Positions 20,361 through 50,276 of a stretch of 64,000 bases of DNA are shown piece by piece. Position numbers and translations under genes: made by a program. The stretch covers positions 34,769,501-34,833,500 of the forward strand of contig JBAIAC010000024.1 of assembly GCA_037349315.1 (NCBI GenBank), written 5' to 3'. The number at the start of each line of letters is the position of its first letter. Within the stretch, counting starts at the first letter, position 1. This DNA is from Chelydra serpentina (lineage: Eukaryota; Chordata; Testudines; Chelydridae). The notes beneath the pieces were generated by a model. The model made no database searches. It was not told the origin of the DNA and saw nothing but the letters and a program-made list of their open reading frames with translations.

Positions 20361-22001
20361 CTCCCAAAGTTTGGGGCAGGCTTAGATTGGGGTTCAGGGT
20401 TGGCATATAGATTTGCAGGACTCTGTAGTAATCCTAAGACCACACTAAACATTGCATCTCATTTTTTATTATAAATGCCTACCTACCTGGTGGGAGAGAG
20501 AGGAGGAATACTGTCTCAAACACCCAGCTCCAGTCTGAAAAGCCTGAGAATGTTTTTTTCAGCCAGATAGACAGCTTGCCCTCCAACAATGAAAGTGGAA
20601 TATCAACCTTTTCCCTATAAGCATCTTTCTTCCAATGGCCAGTGTAGAGTCACTTATTTGAAAGAATCTTTCCCAGCATGCTTTTCTTTTAGCTGGCCGT
20701 TTAAATGTGGCAGAGCCAAACCAGCTGCTGCACTACAATGGCTATTTGGTACGTACTTGCTAGGTATTTCTGCATCCAAGCTGATAAGTAGTCCTATTAT
20801 GTTTTCCCTTTCTCTTATTATTGCCGTAGTGTAGCCAATAGCCAGATTGTATATGGGGACTTACATTAAAGAGATATAGAGTACAAAAAGGTAGAAAAAG
20901 TATAAAGAAATGAACACTGAAAATGGCTCCTCATTGGAAAGACAGTATAGACTGGAGAATGAAATTCCTCTGGAGCTACACTGATGTAAAAAAGAATTTG
21001 GCCCAACTATTTTTGCACTGCTAATTCTTAACTGTGCTGTAAGAATAGAAGCTGTTGAGGGGAAGATGGAGGTTTTAACAGCTGGGGGATGTTGGTGCCC
21101 AGGAAGGTGTGAGAGGTAGTTTAGTTTTGGAGCTCCCAAAAAGTAGCTAAAGCTTTTTTGCAAAGGAGAATGGATGCATCTTCTTCTTCTCCCCACCTCC
21201 CCCCGTGGGTATGAACACAAACATCTTGATGTATACTTGGGGATTAACTCCCCACCCCAGTAGCCCTTACCAGTAACCAGCTATACACTGCTCCTCATCC
21301 CAATATCTGCCTTTGCACCCAACATGACTAAACACATTAGCTAAAGGTTTCTGTTAAATGACTCATAACTGAATTAAAATTGTTAGTAGTAGGCGTCTCA
21401 TTGAGACAGCTCAGTCAGTTCCTGCTTCTCAGCTATTATTTTAGGCTGTTTGGAGACTGGAAAAACAACATTCCAGCAGTTGACATTCAGTTCAAATTCC
21501 TTATGTCATGTCAGGAACTGTATTTGCTATGTGTTTATGATACCTAACATAAGGAGCCCCTACCCCCTGACTGGGGCTTCTAATGCTACTTGCAATACTA
21601 AAAATTTGAAGGTTTTTTTGGCCATCTATTTTAAAATTAAAACTGAGTTTTTGGACCACTCTTCTGTGGCAGATGGTGGATTCTTCAGTAAATTGCACAG
21701 CTACAGACATCATGGAACACATGAAGCCCCCAAGTATAGGCTTTTGTTTTCAAATGGATGTAACTATGTAACAACAAGACTATGAAAAGCTGAAAGTAGA
21801 AGGCTTTGACCCCACCCTTTATTCTTCTTTCTGGTAGACACAATAATACAATAGTGATCATGAACTGCCAGCAATTCAGAAGTGCATTCACAATTTTAGC
21901 TGTAAAATAACGGCAAATGTCCTGTCTTGTAACCAGAGCTCCTGCCCGTGATCACCTCCCTACGTTCACTTCCAGACATATGGAAGCATTTTAGAACTTA
22001 C

Positions 22002-22047
22002 CTAAATCATTTGATGTATTCACAGATTTTCCACGACTCATTGATTT
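22002..22047 (-). CDS. LRRC39: Candidate alternative upstream coding exon of LRRC39
   Basis: On the minus strand, TTGCACAG precedes 22047 and TTTAG|GTAAGT follows 22002. An ATG at 22039-22041 opens MSRGKSVNTSNDL and ends in phase 1. Joined to the acceptor at 19244 it stays in frame through AHMWDYNDDGNQC to the usual start, adding 42 residues. It could equally be a 5' UTR exon with a chance frame. Confidence 0.45.
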
Positions 22048-24823
22048 CTGTGCAAGAGCAGAGCGAGGTTATGAATCTTGTCTGTGTTACTAATGTCTGT
22101 CTCTGATACAGACTCCAATTAAGTGAAATGTAATGCCAGCCCAGTTCTAATTTTAATCCATGACATTGCTGGGGTATCACATGGGACTACTTTGCAAAGC
22201 CACAGAGCATTTACCACTGAACGTCTTGCCATTTTTTGGAACACAATAAGCTGTGTAAACTGTTTATGGAATAAACACAAATCAATGCTTGTGATCAAAA
22301 AGAACGAGTTAATATATTTACTATGCCAATATAAACAAACTAGATTAGAGTTTAGAATGACAATTGTTTGCTTTACACTGGCAATGTTTTTCTGCAAATA
22401 ATACAGTTTCAGAAAAATATTAAATATTTGGCTACTGTGAAAAGTATTATAAAGCAAAATTAAACCTTAAAATGCACTGTATTTGGAAGAGAAAAGGGTT
22501 GCTTTGTATTGTTCTGCTCAGTTACACTTGTAGTAAATTTAAACACTTGTGAAATTCCCAGACACTCTGCTATGCAATTCTTTCTCTTCACAATAAAGTC
22601 CAGAGTACCCACTGAACAGCGACAGTGCTTCTGGATGCAGAAGGAAGAATTTGAGATGATTTGTTTTTGCAGGGGGTTATTTTTTATTTTTTGCCCAATC
22701 TTAATGTAAATAACTTTCATAAAGGGCCATATTGTCCTCCATGCAGGAAAAACCTGCATAGGAAACTGAGTTTTATCTTGCAGGTATGGATTAGAACAGG
22801 CAGAGTTTAGTCCTCTAAAATGATGGCTTTGTTGAAATAAGTATGAATGACAGGACACACAGCTCTCTGATGACCATCTGCTTGTTCCAAGGCAGTATAG
22901 TTCTCTCAGGAGAGTTTTGCTATTCTCTGGGACCCTGGGTCTTGCTCTCTGGGAATAGGGATTTCATTAAGTTAAGCGAAAACCAGTGTACGACCAGTAT
23001 GACAAGATCATCACCATATTAGGCTTCACAATCCCAGTGGAAATAAAGGGATGTGCTGCTGTGGGGAAAGTACAGTCCCTGAAAGTAGTCCCAACCACAG
23101 GCATCCCTGGGACCTCCTGTGAAGTCTAACCCCTGCACTGATTCCCAATGGGTTTAAGGGAATTGTGCACCCAGTCCCCAGCTCTGCCCGTCTTGCCCAC
23201 AGCACATTGGATCCCAAGAGAGGGCTGTCTGAAGAACGGGACAGAAATCACAGATCACTGCTTGAAAGAGAATCAGTAAAACAATGTCCTCCTTAATGAC
23301 ATTGCCCAAAAGAGTGCCGCTTGTGAAGAGTTTTTGTAATGTGGATTCATAACCATTGTCAAATCCTCATCAAATAGCAATGATTTCCTGTCACTACCAA
23401 CCTGTGCCAGATTAGAACTGGTTCCATGTGAAGGTAAAAGGCTCCATAATCCATCACTAACCCCATGATCTCTGTTAGTTCCCCCCACATCCATTTATAG
23501 ATACCAACTGTACTCACTTTTCAATCCTCTAAATTTTTTTTCCTAATCTAGCTATTGAAAACTTCTCTTAAATACCCCATTTCCTTCCTGATTTAATTAA
23601 TTACTCAGATTAGAGATGACTGCAGAAAATAGACTGCCCATTTTGTTAAGGATTTGACAGACAAAAACAGAAATCTGGCTCCCTTTGCTGGCAGAGTAGT
23701 TTAATCTATCTAAGGTATTTCTAAGGCACCTATCATGTTGTATCATTCCTTCAGCCCTTCAATTTGGTTCTCATCCATGGTCATAAGGTTTTCACATGCA
23801 TCATTTGGATTGTAGCCCTTACAGCAACACAACTGATAGGTGAGTAGCCTTTAGTCAGTGTCCTTTTGCTAAGTCTCACGAGAGGTAGACTCCAAGCACC
23901 CCTTCTTTGTGATCTCGAATAGGAAGTAGAAGGTTGATTTTCCTGTTAAAGATTGTCTGCATGAAATTCCCAAATAAAAAGATCCAAAAGCACAAAGCTT
24001 GTCATGATGTAAGTTTTATTAATAGAAAAATCAGATTAAAACGAATCTTGTCTTACACTGCAAAAGCTAATGCAGATAAAAAACACTGTGCATAGGAACA
24101 TGAGTAGCAGCTTACATTTCTGGTGTATATTCTCTCCCCACATCTTGAGAGTTTCTTCCTCACCCCCTTAAGTAGTTAGCACATCAGGGATTGGGTCTCA
24201 TCTCAAATTTCTTGCATCTTCCTCCTCATGGTCCCCCAGTTACACCTTTCAGGTTACTTATATCTACTCACCACAGGGCCTTATCCACAAAGGTATTCAG
24301 CCAGATGTACCCTCCAGAGAGATGAGTCTCTTCTGAAATGTCTATTTTGACTTCCCCAAATTGTTTGGTCACATTACAATGATCCTGTATTTTTTTTGCA
24401 ACTCAACGTTCTCTGGAAAGTGTATGCTCACAATAGTTTTTCTTTGCATCTTATTTGCAAACCAGCATTCCCACTCTCCATTGTTTTAGCCTAAAGCAAC
24501 ATATATGCTATTTGTCCTGGGGATGCTAATTTGAATCCTACTGACTCTCTGCCTTGCATATGAGTTTAGAGAGGATTTATCTAATTCTTATGCTCTGTTC
24601 ACACAGATTCTATTTCATATCAAATATTGATCTGTTACACCTTGGTATCTGAACAAACAATAGCTGTCATGTGCAAGGTGATGACAGTCTTTTAGAGCAC
24701 CATAGCTGTTTGCTAGGTGACGGTAATTATAAACAATGGTGGTAAGCAGTTATTTGTTTAGGGATGGAAAACCTAGTCATAGCATCCTTTTGCAGGCTGT
24801 TGCTTCCCAGAAGAAAAGTCTAA

Positions 24824-25108
24824 GGGTACGTCTATACTTACCCATCGCGTCGGAGGCACGGGATCGATGTTCTGGGTTCGATTTATCGCGTCTTGTCTAG
24901 ACGCGATAAATCAAACCAGGAAGTGCTCCCCCGTTGACGCCGGTAATCCTGCTCTGCGAACGGAGCAGGCGGAGTCGACGGGGGAGCCTGCGCGCCGCGT
25001 CTGGACCACAGGTAAGTTCGAACTAAGATACTTCGACTTCAGCTACGTTATTAACGTAGCTGAAGTTGCGTATCTTAGTTCGACGGGGGGGTTAGTGTAG
25101 ACCTAGCC
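24824..25108. mobile_element. Harbinger-like MITE
   Basis: Ends GGGTACGTCTATACT and AGTGTAGACCTAGCC are imperfect inverted repeats, with TAA on both sides (24821-24823, 25109-25111). The interior has nested palindromes, for example TTCGATTTATCGCGTC with GACGCGATAAATC, and CAGCTACGTTATTAACGTAG. Confidence 0.7.
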
Positions 25109-25382
25109 TAAGAGTATGTAAACAATCCTACATATTTTCAGCCTACCAAAGTGTGGTGCAAGACAGTTGTACAGAGTTATTACAAAGAGTTGTTGGATAC
25201 CAGTAAATATTCTGAAACTGTGCAGGAAGTAAATTTTTTGGGATATTGTCATCTTCCATTGTCACTTGATACTGAGTACCTGTGCTAAGAACTTTCTATG
25301 TATAAGAGGACTAGAGGAAATATTAGCACCATTAAACAATGAAAAGTCCACTGAACATCTTTAAAGATAATCATAAAGACAT

Positions 25383-25388
25383 TTTATT
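25383..25388 (-). terminator. Candidate DBT poly(A) signal
   Basis: AATAAA on the minus strand about 0.5 kb after the DBT stop, followed by a T-rich stretch. Another AATAAA (25879-25884) overlaps the stop codon itself and is too close to the coding end to be the likely signal. Confidence 0.35.
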
Positions 25389-25879
25389 TGTACATTATTT
25401 CTGCATAATTTCTTTCAGGAACCTGGAAATATTCCATTAGATTTGTTAAAATAAATTCCTGTTTTCAACCAGGAATAATTGTGATGTAACTTCCCTTCTA
25501 TCCAGAATAAGCAGCTTAAAAGTACTGCAGACATGTAGATAACTGTCTTTCAGTAATGCCAGCTTAGTGGTTGTCAGCACATATTATCACAGTCAGGCAC
25601 TAAATAGTCAACCTCACCCCCCATCACATTTAGAAGTCACACCATGACCTATTAAGTATGACAGCCTCCCATAGAATAAATTACAGAACTACTCATTTTA
25701 ATTGAAAAGAATGGAACAGGTTATCAATAGAGTGACATATGCTCTTGAGAACTTTTAACCACATAATATAATTATATAATAAGAAAAGTACTAACAGGCA
25801 TATGCTAGCATAGCTAGCTTTTATAATTATTGAGTTTAATCCCCAAAAGTTTAAGGATGTGTTCTGGCATTAGTCTTCT

Positions 25880-43453
<17,574 letters not shown>

Positions 43454-43510
43454 CTTAAACAGGAAAGAGAGGGAGCCCCTACTTCGCCCCCCACACCTCC
43501 CACCTGCCAA

Positions 43511-43518
43511 CCAATCAG
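43511..43518 (-). promoter_or_regulatory. Inverted CCAAT box (proximal)
   Basis: CCAATCAG on the + strand, read as CTGATTGG toward DBT, 58 bases upstream of its ATG. Fits the NF-Y core with good flanks. Confidence 0.5.
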
Positions 43519-43540
43519 AAGACAGCCTCAGACACAGCAG

Positions 43541-43548
43541 CCAATCAG
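43541..43548 (-). promoter_or_regulatory. Inverted CCAAT box (distal)
   Basis: A second identical CCAATCAG, 30 bases from the first. Paired NF-Y sites about three helical turns apart are common in housekeeping promoters. Confidence 0.5.
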
Positions 43549-44200
43549 GGGGTAGAGGACAAGCCCACTCCCACCGCCAGTCGGTGGGCTAGGGAGCGGC
43601 AAGCGCTTGGGGCACCAGTTCGTTCGGGCGCAGCGGAGCTTTGGGCCTCGGGGCGGCCAGCGCGTGGCCTGGGCGGGGCGGGGCAAGAGGGCGTCCCCCC
43701 AAAGTGACACTGCTGGGGAAGGGACTTCGGGGAGACTCGTACCGCACAGCCGGGGGCGGAGGAAGGAATCGTGGCAGCTTCAAACGGGCCCGTCTCACCC
43801 ACGTGAATTCACAGCGCCGTCAGTTCACCTGTGCCGGAGAGTCCCCACGGCCGTGCATATACCACCCCCACCCAAGGTGCCCCCCTATTGCCAATGATTG
43901 TCTTTCCCACTCCCCGCAGGAAAGACACACAAACGGGGGGCCGCGGGATGAAACTGACTACTCCAGCACTCCCTCTTCATCAGTGATGTTTGCACCGATT
44001 GAAGGACCCGCAAAGGATGCTGTCACTGCACAAAGTCACCAAGTTTGGGGGGCCGGGGAGAGGATGACGGACGGTTTTTCTTTGATCTTTCAGTTATAGG
44101 GATTTTAGAGGTTACCTAATAGGTACAAAAGTATTAGATGGAAATATGACTATAACATGGAATTTCTGTTTTAAATTTCATAATAAACATTAAAGAGTCA

Positions 44201-45060
44201 AAACAGCGAGGAGCCCTTGTGGCACCTTAGAGAATAACAAATTTATTTGGGCATAAGCTTTCGTGGGCTCGAACCCACTTCATCAGATGCATGGAGTGGA
44301 AAATACAGGAGCAGATATAAATACATGAAAAGATGGGAGTTGCCTTACCAAGTGTGAGGTAGTCTAACCAGACAATTCAATTAACAGTAGGACACCAAGG
44401 GATGAAAAATAACTTTTGTAGTGGTAATGAGAGTGACCCGTTTCAAACAGTTGACAAGAAGGTGTAAGTAACAGTAGCGGGAAATTAGGTTTAGGTTTTG
44501 TAATGACCCAACCACTCCCAGTCTTTATTCAGGCCTAATGTGATGGTGTCCTTTTTGCAAATTAATTCCAGTTCTGCAGTTTCACGTTGGAGTCTGTTTT
44601 TGAAGTTTTGTTGTTGAAGAATTGCCACTTTAAGGTCTGTTATCAAGTGGCCAGAGAAATTGAAGTGTTCTCCTACTGGTTTTTGAATGTTATAATTCCT
44701 GATGTCAGATTTGTGTCCATTTACTCTTTTGCATAGAAACTGTCCGGTTTGGCCAGTGTACATGGCAGAGGGGCATTGCTGGCACATGATGGCATATATT
44801 ACATTGGTAGATGTGCAGGTCAACGAGCCCCCAATGGTGTGGCTGATGTGGTTAGGTCCTATGATGGTGTCCATTGAACAGATATGTGGACAGAGTTGGC
44901 ACCGGGGTTTGTTGCACGGTTTGATTCCTGGGTTGGTGTTTTTGTTGTGTGGTGTGTAATTGTTGGTGAATATTTGCTTTAGGTTGGGGGGCTGTCTGTA
45001 AGCGAGGACTGGCCTGTCTCCCAAGGTCTGTGATCATCAAATAAAGTTGGTATTTCTCAT
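44201..45060 (-). mobile_element. Penelope-like element, 3' part with GIY-YIG domain
   Basis: A 177-codon open frame (44491-45024) holds the Penelope C-terminus: a Cys-rich stretch (CNKPRCQLCPHIC), NVIYAIMCQQCP, MYTGQTGQFLCKRVNGHKSD (GIY-YIG core), GEHFNFSGH and LNKDWEWLGH. The 3' UTR carries CATCTGATGAAGTGGG, AAAGCTTATGCCCAAATAAA and AAGGTGCCACAAGG, the tail shared with other repeats here. Reverse-transcriptase core missing (5' truncated). Confidence 0.88.
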
Positions 45061-45136
45061 TGTTTTAGTTTTTTTAACTCTTTACTCTCTGAGATTATTA
45101 TTCATTTATTTTTATTTAATTCAGTGTTCTCAGAGG

Positions 45137-45547
45137 AGAGCCCTGCAAATCTGCAGATATCCACTTTATATCTGCAGATATCTGCACCCGTGAGCCATTT
45201 TTGCAGATCATGGACCGACGCTGATCCAAATTTTATATCTAAATAGGGTGACCAGATGAAAGGACCCAAAATCGGGACTTGTCCGAGCAAAAAAAACCAA
45301 ACACCTTCCACGGACTTGTTGAACAAAAAAAAAAAAAAACCAACAGAAGCCCCAATATCGGGACAAATGGCGTCCCAACCATGCATCGGTCGGGACGCGG
45401 GACAAAGGAGGAAAAATCAGTCCTGATTTTATCGGGACATCTGGTCACCCTATATCTAAAGCCCTGCAAATCTGTGGATATCCTTGGATTATTTTTGTGG
45501 ATCACGGATCAGATGTAGATACAAATTTTGTATCTGTGCAGGGCTCT
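45137..45547. mobile_element. Outer element interrupted by a MITE
   Basis: AGAGCCCTGCAAATCTG at the left and CAGGGCTCT at the right are inverted. The interior has repeated GCAGATATC-type motifs. Split by the MITE at 45244-45452. Confidence 0.55.
45244..45452. mobile_element. TAGGGTGACC-family hAT MITE nested in another element
   Basis: Ends TAGGGTGACCAGATG and CATCTGGTCACCCTA. The 8-bp duplication TATCTAAA is perfect (45236-45243, 45453-45460). Confidence 0.88.
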
Positions 45548-45549
45548 AT

Positions 45550-46725
45550 CTTGGAGCTTTCACAGCAACTGAAAATGCATACTATCAAAATTGTCCCTGT
45601 ATCTACATAGTAAGACCTTGTCTGCATACAGTGTTCCTAATGTGGATGCAGTTATATTGGTGTAAATGTGCTTATAACAAAATCATGTATTCCTAGGAAG
45701 CAGAATAAGCTAAACCAGTAGAAACACATTTACACTAATATAATTGCATTCAAACTAGAGGTTGTACTGGTATAACTAATTCCCGTACAAAATCTGTAAG
45801 AAATATTATATCCCTTTATTTTATGCCCCCTTTTTTTCTTGTTCATTTTCACATCATATTGCAGCCTTATCATGTATTGGATTGATAGTTTTCTTAACTT
45901 TTCCCCGGTTGTTTCCTGCTTTATGAGTGGCAAAAACAACTATGAAAGGAGGCTGGTTAATTTATTCTACCATATTGTGTATAGCTATACAAATTACAGT
46001 CTGGATTAGTATCCTTAATTTGAGAATGTTATTCAAAACAGACTCTGCAGCTCTATAAGGTTTGGACATTACTAATCCACAGCAACTCTGAAATGATTAT
46101 CTATGGTCATAATAGGAATGTTCCTTGAAGTCACTGGGACCTGAGGTGCCTACAATTAAGTATTTGCAGCATTGGGGCCTGAGCATTCTCTTTTTGTATA
46201 TTGAAGGGAATTAGTTTGTTGTCTGTAAACATCTCTTACCCTCATTAATGGCATAGGTATGTTTAGAAATCAAGTTCCTCCTTTGTAGTCCCAGCACTAA
46301 TAGCTCCTTATAGTCCATTGAAGTTATGCTGCAAACTTCCCCTGACACAGAAACAAACATACTCCTGAAACATAAGCCAGCTTCCAGACAGTTATAGCAA
46401 ACAGCTGTTAGAAGCCCAGCTTCTTTATCATGAGTTTTTGGGGCCTCAGGCCATGGCTGATTTTATTCTCTGTGCTCTACATTCTTCACACATCTAGGAA
46501 TACACCTTGGAGTGTGATGGAATAGTCAAGAAGGAATTCTGCTCTGTGTAGGAATGTGCTACTTACCGGGTACTGAGCATGCTCACTACATATGCTGAAG
46601 CCACTGCCCTTCACCCTGCCCTTATTACCCGTAAGATTCTGCGGACTGCTTTTGACATGGGTTAAAAGGGGGTGAAGTGGCGGGTGGCCAGGGTCTGAGC
46701 AGGGGGTGGAAATTTACTGGTAAGG
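45550..46725. other. Spacer DNA, nothing recognised
   Basis: Between DBT and RTCA. No convincing coding frame or named repeat on either strand. Confidence 0.4.
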
Positions 46726-46727
46726 GG

Positions 46728-47251
46728 CAGGGTCGGTGCAAGGCGAAACTTCCTTGCACTGGCCCTGCGCCGCCCCTCACCCCCATGGCAGCCAGCTCCT
46801 CCCCCAGCGGCAGCTAATCCCCCCGCCCGCGGCAGCCAGCCCCCAGCCCATGGCAGCTCCCCACCCCCAGCGGGAGCCAGCCCCCCGCCCATGGCAGCTA
46901 ACTCCACCCCACCCGCGGCAGCCAGCCTCCCCCGCCCGCGGCAGCTCCTCACCCCCCGCGGCCAACCCCCTGCTCGCGGCAGCTCCCCACCCCCCACAGG
47001 AGCCAGCCCCCCACTCGCGGCAGCTAACACCCCCTCCCCCCCCCCGCCCACGGCAGCCAGCCTCCCCCGCAGCAGCCCCCTCCTCTCGGCAGCTCACCTC
47101 CAGTAGGGGCACTTCGGCGGCAGCTCAGTGTTCTTGGCGGCCGCTTTTCTTGTTGCCGCCGAAATGCCACCGAGGGCGGCAAAATGCCCCCACCCCAATC
47201 CTGCCGCCCTAGGTGACCACCTAGGGTCGCCTAGTGGAAGCGCTGGCCCTG
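46728..47251. mobile_element. GC-rich hAT-like element
   Basis: CAGGGTCGGTGCAAGGCGA at the left is an imperfect inverse of TCGCCTAGTGGAAGCG...CCCTG at the right. Flanks GTAAGGGG and GTCGGGGG (6 of 8). Interior is a simple GCAGC/CCCC-rich sequence with false frames. Confidence 0.6.
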
Positions 47252-47561
47252 GTCGGGGGGGGTCAAGCAGCTGGAGGCAGCATTAGGAGAGGGGCTAAAG
47301 GGAAAATCAGGGATGTGGCGGGGGGAGGAGGCGGAATTAAGCCCAGGAGTGAGGCGCTGGCAGAGGGTATTAGAGGGAAAAACCCAGCATAGGCAGGGCA
47401 CAGGGGGTAGCAGTTACTCCAGTGGGACTGATACACCTGTGTTTGCCAAAATAGTGGGGGGCAAAGGGGCTTTTTTATTTCCCCCTTTCACAGACAGCAC
47501 CTCTCAGCATCGGCTTCCCAGGGCTGGGTTCTTAAAGGCACAAGCATCCCACTGCCTAGTC

Positions 47562-47877
47562 CAGGGGTAGGCAACCTATGGCACGTGTGCCGAAGGCGGC
47601 ACGCGAGCTGATTTTCAGTGGCACTCACACTGCCCAGGTCCTGGCCACCGGTCTGGGGGGGGCTCTGCATTTTAATTTAATTTTAAATGAAGCTTCTTAA
47701 ACATTTTAAAAACCTTATTTACTTTATATACAACAATAATTTAGTTATATATTAAAGACTTATAGAAGACTTTAACCTTCTAAAAACGATAAAATGTACT
47801 ATTGGCATGCGAAACCTTAAATTAGAGTGAATAAATGAAGACTTGGCACACCACATCTGAAAGGTTGATAACCCCTG
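47562..47877. mobile_element. hAT-like element
   Basis: CAGGGGTAGGCAACCTATGG and GGTTGATAACCCCTG are inverted ends. No matching 8-bp duplication, so one end may have been lost. Confidence 0.65.
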
Positions 47878-47918
47878 TATTATACCTTGGGGGAGTATAC
47901 CCCATATTCCTCATTTTC
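47878..47918. mobile_element. Left LTR fragment split by CR1
   Basis: TACC...CCCCATATTC...ATATAAT resembles the first bases of the minus-strand reading of the LTR at 6565-7688. The continuation is on the far side of the CR1. Confidence 0.45.
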
Positions 47919-50157
47919 ATATAATCATAGAATCATAGAATCATAGAATCTCAGGGTTGGAAGGGACCTCAGGAGGTCATCTAGTCCAACCCCCTGCTCA
48001 AAGCAGGACCAACCCCAACTAGATCATCCCAGCCAGGGCTTTGTCAAGCCTGACCTTAAAAACCTCTAAGGAAGGAGATTCCACCACCTCCCTAGGTAAC
48101 CCATTCCAGTGCTTCACCACCCTACTAGTGAAAAAGTTTTTCCTAATATCCAACCTAAACCTCCCCCTCTGCAACTTGAGACCATTACTCCTTGTTCTGT
48201 CATCTTCTACCACTGAGAACAGTCTAGATCCATCCTCTTTGGAACCCCCTTTTAGGTAGTTGAAAGCAGCTATCAAATCCCCCCTCACTCTTCTCTTCTG
48301 CAGGCTAAACAATCCCAGTTCCCTCAGCCTCTCCCCATAAGTCATGTGCTCCAGCCCCCTAATCATTTTTGTTGCCCTCCGATGGACTCTTTCCAATTTA
48401 TCCACATCCTTTTTGTAGTGTGGGGCCCAAAACTGGACACAGTACTCCAAATGAGGCCTCACCAGTGCCGAATAGAGGGGAATAATCACGTCCCTCGATC
48501 TGCTGGAAATGCCCCTACTTATACAGCCCAAAATGCCGTTAGCCTTCTTGGCAACAAGGGCACACTGTTGACTCATATTCAGCTTTTCGTCCACTGTAAC
48601 CCCTAGGTCCTTTTCTGCAGAACTGCTGCCCAGCCATTCGGTCCCTAGTCTGTAGCAGTGCATGGGATTCTTCCGTCCTAAGTGCAGGACTCTGCCCTTG
48701 TCCTTGTTGAACCTCATCAGATTTATTTTGGCCCAATCCTCTAATTTGTCTAGGTCCCTCTGTATCCTATCCCTACCCTCCAGCGTATCAACCACTCCTC
48801 CCAGTTTAGTGTCATCTGCAAACTTGCTAAGGGTGCAGTCCACACCATCCTCCAGGTCGTTGATGAAGATATTGAACAAAACCGGCCCCAGCACCGACCC
48901 TTGGGGCACTCCACTTGATACCGGCTGCCAACTAGACATGGAGCCATTGATCACTACCCGTTGAGCACGACCATCTAGCCAGTTTTCTATCCACCTTACC
49001 GTCCATTCATCCAGCCCATACTTCTTTAACTTGCTGGCAAGAACACTGTGGGAGACTGTATCAAAAGCTTTGCTAAAGTCAAGAAATAGCACATCCACTG
49101 CTTTCCCCTCATCCACAGAGCCAGTTATCTCATCATAGAAGGCAATTAGGTTAGTCAGGCATGACTTGCCCTTGGTGAATCCATGCTGACTGTTCCTGAT
49201 CACTTTCCCCTCCTTTAAGTGGGTCAGAATTGATTCCTTGAGGACCTGTTCCATGATTTTTCCAGGGATTGAGGTGAGACTGACTGGCCTGTAGTTCCCC
49301 GGATCTTCCTTTTTCCCTTTTTTAAAGATGGGCACTACATTAGCTTTTTTCCAGTCATCCGGGACCTCCCCCGATTGCCATGATTTGTCAAAGATAATGG
49401 CCAATGGCTCTGCAATCACATCGGCCAACTCCTTTAGCACCCTCGGATGCAGTGCATCCGGCCCCATGGACTTGTGTTCGTCCAGCTTTTCTAAATAGTC
49501 CCGAACTACTTCTTTCTCCACAGAGGGCTGGTCACCTCCTCCCCATACCGTGCTGCGGAGTGCAGCCGCCTGGGAGCTGACCTTGTCTGTGAAGACAGAG
49601 GCAAAAAAAGCATTGAGTACACTAGCTTTCTCCACATCCTCTGTCACTAGGTTCCCTCCCTCATTCAGCAAGGGGCCCACACGTTCCTTGACTTTCTTCT
49701 TGTTGCTAACATACCTGAAGAAACCCTTCTTGTTACTCCTAACATCTCCGGCTAGCTGCAACTCCAAGTGTGATTTGGCCTTCCTAATTTCACTCCTGCA
49801 TGCCTGAACAATATTTTTATACTCCTCCCTGGTCATTTGTCCAATCTTCCACTTCTTGTAAGCTGCTTTTTTGTGTTTAAGACGAGCAAGGATTTCACTG
49901 TTAAGCCAAGCTGGTCGCCTGCCATATTTACTTTTCTTTCTACACATCGGGATGGTTTGTTCCTGCAACCTCAATAAGGTTTCTTTAAAATACAGCCAGC
50001 TTTCCTCGACTCCTTTCCCCCTCATGTTATTCTCCCAGGGGACCTTGCCCATCAGTTCCCTGAGGGAGTCAAAGTCTGCTTTTCTGAAGTCCAGGCTCTG
50101 TATTCTACTGCTCTCCTTTCTTCCTTGTGTCAGGATCCTGAACTCGACCATCATCAT
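47919..50157 (-). mobile_element. CR1 LINE, 5'-truncated, with open ORF2
   Basis: Minus-strand 3' tail of repeated ATTCTATG units at 47922-47948. The frame 48019-50157 is open for 712 codons and carries the reverse transcriptase of CR1 ORF2: [33 protein letters not shown] and the catalytic KFADDTKL. The N-terminal endonuclease domain is missing apart from its last residues, so the copy is 5'-truncated as is usual for CR1. The lack of stops suggests a young insertion. Its flanks both look like pieces of the LTR family at 6565-7688. Confidence 0.93.
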
Positions 50158-50276
50158 GATATGTAATCATGATCTTACATATAAAGCATGCCTTGTAAGG
50201 TATCAGGGGAAAGGGTTAGGGTTATACACCAAACCTGTCCAAAGGAAAGTTTATGGCATATGTTTTTTTCTTTCAG
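50158..50276 (+). mobile_element. Right LTR fragment split by CR1
   Basis: GCATGCCTTGTAAGGTATCA at 50187-50206 resembles GCATGCCTTGTGAAGTATCA, the minus-strand reading of 7588-7607 in the LTR. Confidence 0.45.

Larger units (their letters stand above)
22048..25879. other. LRRC39-DBT intergenic region
   Basis: Contains the presumed LRRC39 5' end (not located), a harbinger-like MITE at 24824-25108 and the DBT 3' UTR (right end). Between about 22.5 and 24.8 kb I recognise no gene or classifiable repeat. Confidence 0.4.

Noticed and set aside
46662..47212. Pro/Ala/Ser-rich and Gly-rich frames of up to 158 codons
   Set aside because: Simple GCAGC/CCCC repeats inside a hAT-like element.
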